From assembly GCA_003674045.1 (NCBI GenBank), contig PENC01000019.1:82023-146022 (forward strand): a stretch of 64,000 bases of DNA, in the 5' to 3' direction. The notes below the pieces were generated by a model. That model was not told the DNA's origin. It ran no database searches and worked only from the letters and a program-made list of their open reading frames with translations. Made by a program: the position numbers and the translations under genes. Source of the DNA: Streptomyces griseocarneus (GTDB lineage: Bacteria; Actinomycetota; Actinomycetes; Streptomycetales; Streptomycetaceae). Positions 44,435 through 52,378 of this stretch are shown here, in pieces. Position 1 is the first letter of the stretch; every line of letters begins with the position of its first letter.

Positions 44435-45657
44435 CCAGCCCCACCCGCGGCATGAGCCCCCTCGTCGCCGCGTGGAAGCAGAACTTCCACCTCGCCACCG
44501 GCGGATCCCCCTCCTACACCAAGGGGCTCAACCTCCACCGCAACGGCGCCGTCGGCCAGGTCCACGCCGCCCCCGGCCGGCTCTCCGCAGCCGTCGGCGC
44601 GAAGAAGGCCACCCACAAAGCCGTCCTGGCCCTGCCCGAACTCACCACCGCTCAATGGCACACCCTCGCCGACCGGCTCGCCGACATCCCCCAGGCCGTC
44701 GCCGACCTCCTCGCCAACCGCGTCCCCGCCGCCATCGCCGACCCCGGCCACGCCCGCGGCACCGCCATCGTCCCCGGAGCCGACGAGATTTCCTTCTCCT
44801 GCTCCTGCCCCACCGGCCACACCGGCCGGGTGTGCGACCACAACGCAGCCCTCGGCCACGCCGTGGCCGACCGCCTGGCCGGCGCCGCATCCGTCCTGCT
44901 CGGCGCCCGCGGCATGGCCACCCGCTCCTTCGCCGCCCTCCTGCGCGACCGCCTCGCCGGCGCCGACACCGGCCCGGGCTCCCTCCCCGCCCATGCCGAC
45001 GGAACCGTCCGCGCCGACCAGCTCTACTCCCTGTGGGCCAACCGCCCCCCACACCAGCCCGCACCCGAATACGACCTCGACACCGTCACCCCGGTCACCG
45101 CCACCCTGGATGACCCGCCCGCCCCCTGCCCCACAAGCCAGGACCTGGCGTGGATGACCCAGGACGCCGCCGACCGCGCCCGCGCGCTCCTGAACAGCAC
45201 CGGCACCGGCGTCGCAGGACAGCCCCATGACCCCCTCGCCGACGCCGTGCGCATCCTGGCCACCCCCGACGGGGTACGCCGACTCACCGATGTCGCCCGC
45301 ACCACCGGCCACACCCCATCCACCCTGCGCACCATGATGATCGGCTACCGCTACGGCGGACCGGCCGGCGCCCACGCCGCCCACACCCCCACGCCGACGC
45401 CCCCGGCCACGCTGGAACAGGCGCGCGAAGCGATCCGGGCCTCGCGCGCCGTCGCCCTCGGCAGCATCGACATCATCGACGGCACGCTGACCGACACCAC
45501 CGCCGGCCTCCAGCTGCGCCCGGGGCCCGATGGGGCGTGGTTCCCTTTCACGTCCTTCAACGGAGAATGGCGTCCTGCCGCCGGGAGCTCCGACGACCCC
45601 TCCGCGGCGTATCAGGCGGCCCGTCGGGCCCGAACGGCCCGACCGGCAGCGAGATGA
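44431..45657 (+). CDS. SWIM zinc-finger protein, partner of the SNF2 helicase, 408 aa
   Basis: The SWIM motif C-x-C-xn-C-x-H is at about residues 122-137: SFSCSCPTGHTGRVCDHNAA. The N-terminal 120 residues (KQNFHLATGGSPSYTKGLNL; VGAKKATHKAVLALPELT) are typical of SWIM proteins encoded beside bacterial SNF2 genes. The C-terminal part contains helical stretches with no other domain. Overlaps the SNF2 gene (ATGA). The pair probably forms one complex; the SWIM finger likely binds DNA or protein. Confidence 0.85.
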   Translation: MTSPTRGMSPLVAAWKQNFHLATGGSPSYTKGLNLHRNGAVGQVHAAPGRLSAAVGAKKATHKAVLALPELTTAQWHTLADRLADIPQAVADLLANRVPAAIADPGHARGTAIVPGADEISFSCSCPTGHTGRVCDHNAALGHAVADRLAGAASVLLGARGMATRSFAALLRDRLAGADTGPGSLPAHADGTVRADQLYSLWANRPPHQPAPEYDLDTVTPVTATLDDPPAPCPTSQDLAWMTQDAADRARALLNSTGTGVAGQPHDPLADAVRILATPDGVRRLTDVARTTGHTPSTLRTMMIGYRYGGPAGAHAAHTPTPTPPATLEQAREAIRASRAVALGSIDIIDGTLTDTTAGLQLRPGPDGAWFPFTSFNGEWRPAAGSSDDPSAAYQAARRARTARPAAR

Positions 45658-45983
45658 CCAACCGGCCTGCGCTGTCCGCCTCAGTTCGTGACTCGTGACG
45701 TGCCGGTCGACGAAGCCAGTGGCTTCCAGCAGTTGGTCACACGGAGCGCGGGGGAGAGACCGCGTATACGGCAGGCGAAGCCGGCGGCCCTGGCGTGCCA
45801 GCGCCGAACATCCCCTGCCGCCGGCGCGCGGTGGACAGCAGCGGGGCGACACACCCGGCTGGACGATGCCGAGCAGCGTGCCGGAGCGGCTGGCCGTAGG
45901 GTCGCGGTGCCCGTGATCGACAGGACGCGCGGGCAGAGGCGGTCCCGTGGACCTTCGCACGTCGTACGGGGCCGCCACACTTC
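45658..45983. other. Stretch without a supported gene
   Basis: Frames on both strands run through but have unnatural composition, no ribosome-binding site and no similarity I recognise. No strong hairpin. Confidence 0.35.
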
Positions 45984-46457
45984 CTACTCCTGACCCGCGC
46001 CCAACTGCCGTTCGAACTCGCGGAGCATCGCGTCACGGGCGCGCCTCTGCGCCCGTAGATCTCTGACCAGCTCCAGCCCGGAGGTACGTACCCGATCGTG
46101 GGCCTCTGGTGACAGTCCATCAGCCGCGTCGGCCCCGGCACGGACGCGGCCGAGTACCTCTTGTCCTTCCTCGGTGGACGACAGGAAGAGCTCAAGTCCT
46201 GGGTCCTCCCGCAGGAGCCGGACCAGATGTTCCTGGCCAGCGTCCGTCGCTGTCAGGTCCCGGTACTGCCCGGGGTCCGTGCCCACACGACGACGGAAGT
46301 CCGCGGAGACCACGGGGTCCTGCTTGATCACGCGCGCGGCGGCTTCAAGAAAGGCCGCCGTGCGCGCGATGCCGGCCGAATCCGGGTCGTACGGCCGTGG
46401 CCCGGGGTCGCCCGGCTGCCAGTTCCGCGATGCGATGATCTGCTCCTCGATGTCCAC
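45984..46457 (-). CDS. Hypothetical helical protein, 157 aa
   Basis: ATG 46457 (MDIEEQIIASRNWQPGDPG). Long charged helices follow: AGIARTAAFLEAAARVIKQD, GQEHLVRLLREDPGLELFLS and VRTSGLELVRDLRAQRRARD up to the end, suggesting a coiled-coil or helical-bundle structure. No catalytic motif. Monocistronic, leftward. Unknown role. Confidence 0.65.
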   Translation of the reverse strand: MDIEEQIIASRNWQPGDPGPRPYDPDSAGIARTAAFLEAAARVIKQDPVVSADFRRRVGTDPGQYRDLTATDAGQEHLVRLLREDPGLELFLSSTEEGQEVLGRVRAGADAADGLSPEAHDRVRTSGLELVRDLRAQRRARDAMLREFERQLGAGQE

Positions 46458-46791
46458 ATGCCTACCCTACGAGCCGGGTATGCCCAGGTTGCTGACACCA
46501 ATGTCGTTGCGGCTTCTTCGGCTCGGCCGCGTTGTCCGCGCCGGTCTTTCAAGCGTCGGCGGCGCCGGGCAGTCTCGGCGAGCAGGGTGCGCAGGGAGGG
46601 GCCGTTGGTGGGGACCTTCACGCTGTCGATCACGGCGTCGCGAGGCTGACCCACCGGGTCGGTTGCCGACGCGTCTTTGACCAGTCTCGCCGTCGTGTCG
46701 AACGAGAGCCTGCCGCCCGGGCCCGCCCCGCGCGGTGGGCGCCCTCAGGCGCGGCGGCACAGCCATGAGAATGCACACGACGGTAGCGCGG
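46458..46791. other. Stretch without a supported gene
   Basis: A leftward GTG frame (46654 down) reads DAVIDSVKVPTNGPSLRTLL, which looks natural, but no start with a good site exists and it degenerates into the next gene. It may be a relic. The right end holds the operator of the toxin-antitoxin pair. Confidence 0.3.
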
Positions 46792-46803
46792 CTGGTATAC
46801 CAG
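46792..46803 (+). promoter_or_regulatory. CTGGTATACCAG palindrome, likely antitoxin operator
   Basis: A perfect 12-base palindrome ends 17 bases upstream of the antitoxin ATG (46821), where an autoregulatory RHH antitoxin would bind. GGCATAC follows at 46806-46812 as a possible half-site. Confidence 0.6.
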
Positions 46804-46820
46804 TGGGCATACTCGGGGTT

Positions 46821-47075
46821 ATGGACACCGATAGCGGCAAAGACACGAGTGTCAAGGTCGACAGGGTCACCCATGCCCGCCTCAAGGCACTCGCTGGGGA
46901 CAAGCCCCTCAAGGACTTCCTCGCGGACCTTGCGACGCGCGAAGAGCAGCAGCGAGCCCTGGACACCGCGACCGAGGCGTTCCGTCGTGTGCTGACCCCG
47001 GAGGTTCTAGCCCGGTTCGACGCTGACTTCGGCGGCCTTCCGCAGGTCCAGCACCAGACCCCGCGGGCGGCCTGA
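46821..47075 (+). CDS. RHH-type antitoxin, 84 aa
   Basis: The N-terminal half (SVKVDRVTHARLKALAGDKP) is the strand-helix pattern of ribbon-helix-helix antitoxins: KVDRVTHARL strand and first helix, then LKDFLADLATREEQQ. The C-terminal part, DTATEAFRRVLTPEVLARFD, is the likely toxin-binding tail. The next gene begins four bases after its stop. A palindrome overlaps the promoter. It is predicted to neutralise the adjacent Doc-like protein and repress the operon. Confidence 0.75.
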   Translation: MDTDSGKDTSVKVDRVTHARLKALAGDKPLKDFLADLATREEQQRALDTATEAFRRVLTPEVLARFDADFGGLPQVQHQTPRAA

Positions 47076-47079
47076 CCCG

Positions 47080-47457
47080 GTGGATCTCCTCGTCGACTAC
47101 CGATGGCTCCTGGCTCGCCAGGAGGACATTCTTCGCACCGACCTGACCGTGAACGACTTGTCCGTACTGGTCGGCATGGCCGCCCGCCATCGAGTGGACC
47201 CGCCACGCCTTGACCAGGAGCATCCCGACGCATACTGGCGCGCTGCAGTGTTCCTGGAGGAATGCATCCTGCTGCGGCCGTTGCCGGCGCGCAACCAGGC
47301 GTACGGGTACGGCTTGGCCATTGCCTACCTGGAAGCCTCCGGCGAACGAGTCGATACCGCCTACGAGCCGTGGCGCGACCTGATCACGGAAATCGCGGCC
47401 CTGCGCCTGGACTCCTATCAGGTCGCGGACCGTCTTCGGTCCTGGAAGAGACCCTGA
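47080..47457 (+). CDS. Doc/Fic-related toxin component with altered active-site motif, 125 aa
   Basis: The protein has the size and helix pattern of actinobacterial Fic-family toxin components: DLSVLVGMAARHRVD, WRAAVFLEECILLRPLPARN and AYGYGLAIAYLEASGERVD. The Fic/Doc motif H-x-F-x-(D/N)-(A/G)-N-K-R is not conserved: the His position appears as Arg (RPLPARN) and only the Asn remains. GTG 47080 follows the antitoxin stop by 4 bases. It could be a Doc relative with another chemistry or an inactive one. The TA context is strong. Confidence 0.6.
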   Translation: MDLLVDYRWLLARQEDILRTDLTVNDLSVLVGMAARHRVDPPRLDQEHPDAYWRAAVFLEECILLRPLPARNQAYGYGLAIAYLEASGERVDTAYEPWRDLITEIAALRLDSYQVADRLRSWKRP

Positions 47458-47650
47458 TAGAGGCATCGGCCTCTTCGAGCCCACGGGTAGGGCGATCCCA
47501 CCGAGCCCCGCGACCGCGCACTGATGCCAGGGGGCGGCGCGTCGAGGCGGGGCCACGCCCCCGTGGGGACCAGCTGAAACCAGTGCCTTGGTCGGATAAC
47601 TGGACTCCCGTTGCATCCACGTTCATCCACTACCGCCCGGAGGCACCCCG

Positions 47651-47962
47651 ATGCGCGAGAACGACCCAGCCGACATCGTCCGCTACGCCGAGGACATCGC
47701 CAGCGAAGCGCACGAGGCGCGCTTCCAGGACGCCAACCTCGCCCGGTTCCGCGAAGAGGCCCCCGACGCGGTCCGCGCCTTCGGGGACCTGACGTTCACC
47801 GAGGCACTGGTCAGCCCGCAGCTGTATCAGCGCCTCGGCACGGCACTGGAGGACTACGCCGCCGCCAAGCACGCCGAAGACCGGATGGACCGGTACGGCC
47901 GTCTCTTCCTCGGCACCGCCGGCTTCGACCCGACGCGGTGGGGGATCACCGAGACCGCATAG
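47651..47962 (+). CDS. Hypothetical protein, 103 aa
   Basis: ATG 47651 follows GGAGGCACCCCG. Acidic, helical protein: DIVRYAEDIASEAHEARFQD; RFREEAPDAVRAFGDLTFTE; ALEDYAAAKHAEDRMDRYG. Ends with a Trp-containing GFDPTRWGI. No family recognised. It stands alone between the toxin-antitoxin unit and leftward genes. Just after its stop, GCCGGGGGGCACGCGTGCCCCCCGGC (split 47962 on) forms a strong hairpin likely to be its terminator. Confidence 0.65.
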   Translation: MRENDPADIVRYAEDIASEAHEARFQDANLARFREEAPDAVRAFGDLTFTEALVSPQLYQRLGTALEDYAAAKHAEDRMDRYGRLFLGTAGFDPTRWGITETA

Positions 47963-48006
47963 CCGGGGGGCACGCGTGCCCCCCGGCCGACGTTTCGCCT
48001 GCTGAC

Positions 48007-48159
48007 TCAGCAGGCCCGTGCGTCCGTGTAGCTCCGGAACCGGTCGGCGTCGTGGATCACGAGCGAGGCCAGGTTCTGGCCCGTCCATAGCAGGGCGGGG
48101 GCGCAGATCGTGCCGGAGCGGACCCCTGGCCGGGGATTGTGGAAGTGCTCGCGGGACAA
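48007..48159 (-). CDS. Possible small protein, 50 aa, TTG start
   Basis: The frame LSREHFHNPRPGVRSGTICA followed by PALLWTGQNLASLVIHDADR and FRSYTDARAC looks natural, but the only available start is TTG 48159 without a strong ribosome-binding site. It lies after the gene at 48200 in the same direction and may be a truncated relic of a larger gene. Confidence 0.3.
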   Translation of the reverse strand: MSREHFHNPRPGVRSGTICAPALLWTGQNLASLVIHDADRFRSYTDARAC

Positions 48160-48199
48160 GTCATCATGACCGTTCCGCGAACGGGAACGCTCCGGCGGC

Positions 48200-48694
48200 C
48201 TATGCGCCCGGCATCGGGAACTGCGGGTCGCGTCGGCCGGGGGCGTCCCAGTACCCCTCTCCGACGGCGCATTCCCGGGTGGGGCAGTCGTCGTGCTGGC
48301 ACACCCAGTACGGCACGGCTTTGCCCGCGCGGAAGGGTTCGTACTCCGAGCGCACGAAGTCCCGGTCCCGGCCCCCCGCGTACTCGATCGCGTACGGCGG
48401 GATCTGGCCGTACCAGGTGCCGAACGTGTTGTCGTGCGCCCGAAGCTCCTGGGCCGCTTGCACGGCAAGGCGGTCCGCGTGTTCCTTCGCGGCCGGAGTT
48501 GCGTCCAGCCGCAGCGCGGTCCGGTCCAGCAACGCCGCCTTTCGGATCAGCAACTCACGGGTGGCCCGCCCGGTCTGGTCCCGGTCCGTGTCCAACTCGG
48601 CTTCGAGGGCCCGGAGATCGAGGGCTTCGGCTTCGAGGCCGGGGGCTTGCGCGTACGCGTCGGCGGGAAGGACGGGCGGGTTCAAGATGGCCAT
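48200..48694 (-). CDS. Hypothetical protein, 164 aa
   Basis: ATG 48694 follows GAAGGAGAGTCCGC. The first 100 residues form long helices, likely coiled coil (LEAEALDLRALEAELDTDRD; LLIRKAALLDRTALRLDATP). The C-terminal part has VCQHDDCPTREC, with cysteines and His that could bind zinc, and an aromatic-rich end (GEGYWDAPGRRDPQF). It resembles in layout small phage or plasmid structural proteins, but no family is recognised. Confidence 0.65.
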   Translation of the reverse strand: MAILNPPVLPADAYAQAPGLEAEALDLRALEAELDTDRDQTGRATRELLIRKAALLDRTALRLDATPAAKEHADRLAVQAAQELRAHDNTFGTWYGQIPPYAIEYAGGRDRDFVRSEYEPFRAGKAVPYWVCQHDDCPTRECAVGEGYWDAPGRRDPQFPMPGA

Positions 48695-48818
48695 GCGGAC
48701 TCTCCTTCGAACAGGCCGCCATGGTCAGGCGGCTCTTCTCTTCCTGCGAGTGGTGAGGGACGATCGCAACCGACTACGTGGCAGCGGATGACGATCCGGT
48801 CTGACAGAGGGGTGAGAA

Positions 48819-49862
48819 TCAGGCCCTCTGGGGCGGCCGGTTCCGCAGTGCGCGCAGAACCTCGAGCGCTGCGAGTGCGTCGCCCCGGGCCCGATGCTGG
48901 CCGCCGAGTCGGCGGTGCGAGGTGGTACCCAGCCACGTGGAGCGCTTCTTCATCAGGCACTGCCACACCTCCGGCGAGCGCAGACGGCCCGGGTCGGCGC
49001 CGAGCGCCCGGGCGTGAGACACCGTCATCCGCTGGTCGAATGCGCTGTTGTAGGCGAGCACGGTCCGCTGACCGACCGCGGCCAGCACTTGGGGCAGAAC
49101 GCGGTCCCACGGGAGGGCTCCGGCCACCATCGTGTCCGTGATCCCGTGTATCCGGGTGGCGTCCGCGGGGATGCGCACTCCCATGCCGGGATGAACGAGG
49201 GTGTCGATCAGGATGGAACCGTCATAGGCGTCCACGACGGCCACCTCGATGACGCGGTCGCCGGACGACAGACCCGTCGTCTCCGTGTCCAGAACGACCG
49301 CGACGCCGGGCTGGAGCATCCGGTGGGCCCAGTGCATGGTCTCTCCCACCGGGCCGAGCAGCACCAGGCGCTGGGCCTCGATCGCGCGCACGAGTCGAGG
49401 TGGCAGCAACTGCGCAACCTCGTGCGGGTCCGGGCCGCCGCCGGGCAGCGGCTCCCAGTCGAGTGTCCACCGGTCGGCCGCTGTGCTGTAACGGGCCCAA
49501 GCAGCCACGCCGTCGGACCGCAGCACGGCAACGACGCCGTCGACCATCCGCGCACGCTCGGCCAGAGAACCGGCCAGCTCCCGCCACGGCGAAGGCCGCC
49601 TGGCATCGGCCGCACGGGCCACCTGCCACTCCAACGGCCGCGCCGCGACCGCATCGAGCGCCCCCACACCGAACTGGAGGGTGCCCGGGGCGCTGCGCCC
49701 GGACGGCACGAGGAGACCGGCCTCGACGAGGTAGTCGAGCTCGCGTCGGCGCAGACCGAGCCGTCGGGCGCCCTGCTCGGGCCCGAGGGCCGGCTCCCGG
49801 CCACCAGCCGTAGGCGGCGGTACCCGGACCGTGGCTGCATCGGGTTTCTGCTGCTGCATCAC
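48819..49862 (-). CDS. DnaQ-like 3'-5' exonuclease with N-terminal helix-turn-helix, 347 aa
   Basis: The DEDDh exonuclease domain occupies residues about 185-335: VVLDTETTGLSSGDRVIEVA (Exo I, D-x-E), IHGITD (conserved), LAYNSAFDQRMTVSHA (Exo II, N-x-x-F-D) and GGQHRARGDALAALEVL (Exo III, H-x-x-x-x-D). The N-terminal 60 residues (EQGARRLGLRRRELDYLVEA) look like a helix-turn-helix. It degrades DNA or RNA 3' ends; the HTH might target it to particular sites. ATG 49862 overlaps the next upstream gene region closely, suggesting an operon with 49871-51115. Confidence 0.85.
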   Translation of the reverse strand: MMQQQKPDAATVRVPPPTAGGREPALGPEQGARRLGLRRRELDYLVEAGLLVPSGRSAPGTLQFGVGALDAVAARPLEWQVARAADARRPSPWRELAGSLAERARMVDGVVAVLRSDGVAAWARYSTAADRWTLDWEPLPGGGPDPHEVAQLLPPRLVRAIEAQRLVLLGPVGETMHWAHRMLQPGVAVVLDTETTGLSSGDRVIEVAVVDAYDGSILIDTLVHPGMGVRIPADATRIHGITDTMVAGALPWDRVLPQVLAAVGQRTVLAYNSAFDQRMTVSHARALGADPGRLRSPEVWQCLMKKRSTWLGTTSHRRLGGQHRARGDALAALEVLRALRNRPPQRA

Positions 49863-49870
49863 TGCTCCCC

Positions 49871-51115
49871 CTAGGCGTTGCCGCTGTCGGACGGGTCCTG
49901 GGCGACCGTCACGTGGAGAACGCCGTCGACCCCGAACGCGGTGGTGAAGGCGATGTGGTCGCTCAGACCGTCCGTCCCCGTAGCTGTCGCGGAGGTGAAC
50001 CAGCAGCTCGCCAGCAGGGCCTGGGCAATGCCCTCGGCCATCGCGTCGCCGACCGGGGCCACCGACGACTCCGGGACCTCCAGCACAGGCGCGTCGTCCA
50101 GGCCCAGGCCGTGACGCGTCAGGTGCTCCATCAGCAGGTACGCCAGGGCGCGGGACGGGGTGCTCGTGTGGAGCTGTTCGTCGTCCGGGTCGAACTGGCC
50201 CGGGAAGACCACGGCCCGGGTGAAGTAGTCGGTGAGGATGTCGAACACCGCACCGAAATGCGGGCGTTGGCCGTTCTTGTCGCTGGCCTTGAGGGCCTCG
50301 TCTAGGACGGTGTTCACATGCTGGCGACGAGCCCGTTCCTTGGTGTCCGGATCCTCGGAACGGCCGGCAGCGGATTCGGGGCTGTCCTCGGTCACCTCGA
50401 CGATGCGATACAGCCCATCGGCCCCGTACACGCCGTCCGGCTGCTCGTGCGCCGCGCGTACCAGGGCCGCGGCCTCCTCGACCGAGGCGGCACGGGCGAA
50501 GTGGGTCAACGTCGCGGCTCCCGGATGGGCAGGGCCGGTGCGCCGGGCGACGACGCGGTACTGCCGAGCGCCCGCTGCGCCCTCGCCGCCGTCCGCCTGC
50601 CCCGCGGCGTGCGCCACGTCGTCGGGGAGCGTAGCGTCCACCTCGGCCTGCCAGCGTAGGAAGCTCTGCGCTTCATCGTCCGTCGGCTGCTCGGCGGGAC
50701 CGTTCGTGGTGTCCCCGTACGGCGACGAGGCCTTCACCCAAGCCTCCACCGCCCCGGCATGCTTCCATCGTTCGCGGGATGTGGGCAGCTGGGCTCGGCG
50801 GCCGTCCAGCAGCGCCGGCAGCAGGGCGGTGATCGCCTGTGGTGCTGCGAGCACGGGAACCGGCAGCGGGACGAGCCGCTCGGCCGTGGGCGACCCGAAG
50901 CCCCAGCCCGTCGCCGGGTTCCACTCCAGGGCCAGCCCGTCGGGCCACTCCTGGCCGGCCAGCAGCGGGGACCCGCAGATCCACGACCAGCGGGCCCCGG
51001 CCCCGCCGCGCGCGTCCGTGCGATGTACCGAGAACTCCGCGTCCGCGTAACCGGCGAGGCTGATGGCGCTGTCGACGTCTCGCGCGTAGCTCTTCCAGGC
51101 CCTGTAGTGGTCCAT
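49871..51115 (-). CDS. Hypothetical protein sharing a domain with the 17625-18158 product, 414 aa
   Basis: ATG 51115 (MDHYRAWKSYARDVDSAISL) with AAGGGCACCACC upstream. Residues 1-110 form an immunity-like alpha/beta domain (WSWICGSPLLAGQEWPDGLA). Residues about 185-255 (QYRVVARRTGPAHPGAATLT ... SVEEAAALVRAA ... GLYRIVEVTE) match the repeated domain in the protein near tpg. The C-terminal half is a separate domain (HFGAVFDILTDYFTRAVVFP; DHIAFTTAFGVDGVLHVTVA). It precedes the exonuclease gene by 8 bases. Confidence 0.65.
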   Translation of the reverse strand: MDHYRAWKSYARDVDSAISLAGYADAEFSVHRTDARGGAGARWSWICGSPLLAGQEWPDGLALEWNPATGWGFGSPTAERLVPLPVPVLAAPQAITALLPALLDGRRAQLPTSRERWKHAGAVEAWVKASSPYGDTTNGPAEQPTDDEAQSFLRWQAEVDATLPDDVAHAAGQADGGEGAAGARQYRVVARRTGPAHPGAATLTHFARAASVEEAAALVRAAHEQPDGVYGADGLYRIVEVTEDSPESAAGRSEDPDTKERARRQHVNTVLDEALKASDKNGQRPHFGAVFDILTDYFTRAVVFPGQFDPDDEQLHTSTPSRALAYLLMEHLTRHGLGLDDAPVLEVPESSVAPVGDAMAEGIAQALLASCWFTSATATGTDGLSDHIAFTTAFGVDGVLHVTVAQDPSDSGNA

Positions 51116-51329
51116 GGTGGTGCCCTTCTTCGAGGATTCGGCGGCGTTCTCGACCGGAGTGTTCTGACCAGCCTGCCAATCGCCACTGACAACTTGCCGG
51201 GGCGGCTCGAACGCCTATCTCACGGTGGATCTGGCGCGGGACTTCCCCGGGGCTGGTCCGTAAAGCCCCGTCAGTGCCTGATTTCTGAAGCTCAACGCGG
51301 GTGTTCCGAAGCGAGGAGTTCGCGGGCGT

Positions 51330-51364
51330 GTTCGCTGGACGGTCGCGGAAACCGTCCAGCGAAC
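51330..51364 (-). terminator. Strong terminator downstream of the cas operon/Nudix remnant
   Basis: GTTCGCTGGACGGT and ACCGTCCAGCGAAC form a perfect 14-base stem with a 7-base loop, 12 bases beyond the end of the Nudix remnant at 51377. Confidence 0.8.
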
Positions 51365-51376
51365 GGCCCTTGGCGC

Positions 51377-51658
51377 CTATCCGGCGGTCAAGAGCCGACG
51401 TCGGGCGGCTGCCAGGATCTCGGCGTGGTCGAAGGCGAGGTGCTCGGGAAGGTCGGCGAGCGGCATCCACCGCACGGCGGCGGCATCGTCCCCGGCCCGG
51501 GCCTCGGTACCCTCCGGCACCTCGACCATGTAGGCGGCGTTGATGTACCGGCCGCGGGGGTCCCGGTCCGGCTCGTCGTACACGCCGACCAGCGTCAGGC
51601 CCGCCCCGGACACGCGGACCCCCGTTTCCTCCCAGAGCTCCCGCACAGCGGCGTCCAG
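51377..51658 (-). pseudogene. Truncated Nudix hydrolase
   Basis: The frame begins abruptly within the Nudix box: LDAAVRELWEETGVRV keeps the REx2EExGx end, but the GGG and first E part, plus the N-terminal strands, are missing, and a stop lies just upstream in frame. The remainder (VGVYDEPDRDPRGRYINAAY; VRWMPLADLPEHLAFDH) is an intact Nudix C-terminus. The break lies about 20 bases from the stop of cas6e, so the cas operon seems joined to it by a rearrangement. A GTG at 51646 might still allow translation of 89 residues. Confidence 0.75.
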
Positions 51659-51676
51659 ACGTCACGGACATGGGGT

Positions 51677-52378
51677 TCAGTTGGGGTGGGCGGGGGCGAG
51701 GGTGAGGAGTCCGCAGCCGTAGGACTTGCTGCGGCCGAGGCCGTGGGTGAGCGTGCGGGCCAGGGCGGCGGGGTCGGTGACCTCGAGGTGGCCTTCGTAG
51801 GTGACCGCACGGATCCGTACGTGGGCGCCGCGCCGGTCGCCGGGTCGGCGGGCGAAGTCCAGGCGCTGGGTGCCGACGATGGTGACCTGGTGGTCGGGGT
51901 GCTGGGGGTGGGCGGGGATGGTGAACCCGGCGTCGCGGGCCCGGTCGAGGAGCCAGCGCAGTTGGTGGGCGGGGGTGGTGTGGGGGGTGCGGTGTCCGCG
52001 CTGGCCGCGGCGGAAGGTGCTGTGGGTGGGGTTGGCGGTGAGGCGGAAGTACAACCGCTGCCCGGGTCGGAGGGCGTCGAGGAGCCGGGTGTAGGGGCGG
52101 GTGTCCCAGCCGGGGCTGTCGGAGGTGGCCAGGCCCGGCCAGCCGGCCTGTTCGATGACGTGAGTGAGGTCGGGGCGGGTGGGGCTGACGATGAGCAAGG
52201 TGGCCCGGCGGTGAGGGGTGCGCGTTTCGTCCAGGCGCCACAGGACGCGGTGGTCCGGCTTGGTGCCGGGCGGGGACGGGGGGAACGCGGCCGCGACGGC
52301 GGCGTGGAGGCGCTGGGGGTTGTCGGTGAGGGCGCGTGCGCGGGCGGGGTTGAGGCGGCAGCGGGTCAGGTGGGTCAT
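51677..52378 (-). CDS. cas6e: Cas6e (CasE) CRISPR RNA endoribonuclease, 233 aa
   Basis: Carries the Cas6e marks: N-terminal strand THLTRCRLNP, LHAAVAAAF with the candidate catalytic His25, and the C-terminal glycine-rich loop GLGRSKSYGCGLLTLAP. It cleaves the CRISPR repeat RNA and stays bound to the 3' hairpin in Cascade. Its ATG overlaps the stop of cas5e (ATGA). It is the last gene of the Cascade operon. No CRISPR array is visible in the window to supply its substrate. Confidence 0.93.
   Translation of the reverse strand: MTHLTRCRLNPARARALTDNPQRLHAAVAAAFPPSPPGTKPDHRVLWRLDETRTPHRRATLLIVSPTRPDLTHVIEQAGWPGLATSDSPGWDTRPYTRLLDALRPGQRLYFRLTANPTHSTFRRGQRGHRTPHTTPAHQLRWLLDRARDAGFTIPAHPQHPDHQVTIVGTQRLDFARRPGDRRGAHVRIRAVTYEGHLEVTDPAALARTLTHGLGRSKSYGCGLLTLAPAHPN

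Noticed and set aside
45688..45993. Rightward frame of 101 codons as a gene
   Set aside because: No ribosome-binding site, Arg/Ala-rich with no recognisable pattern; the opposite strand has an equally long frame.
46328..46654. Leftward GTG frame (starts GQPRDAVIDSVKV) as a transposase fragment
   Set aside because: The similarity to a transposase core is only a few residues, no inverted repeats or partner fragments exist, and the frame enters another gene.
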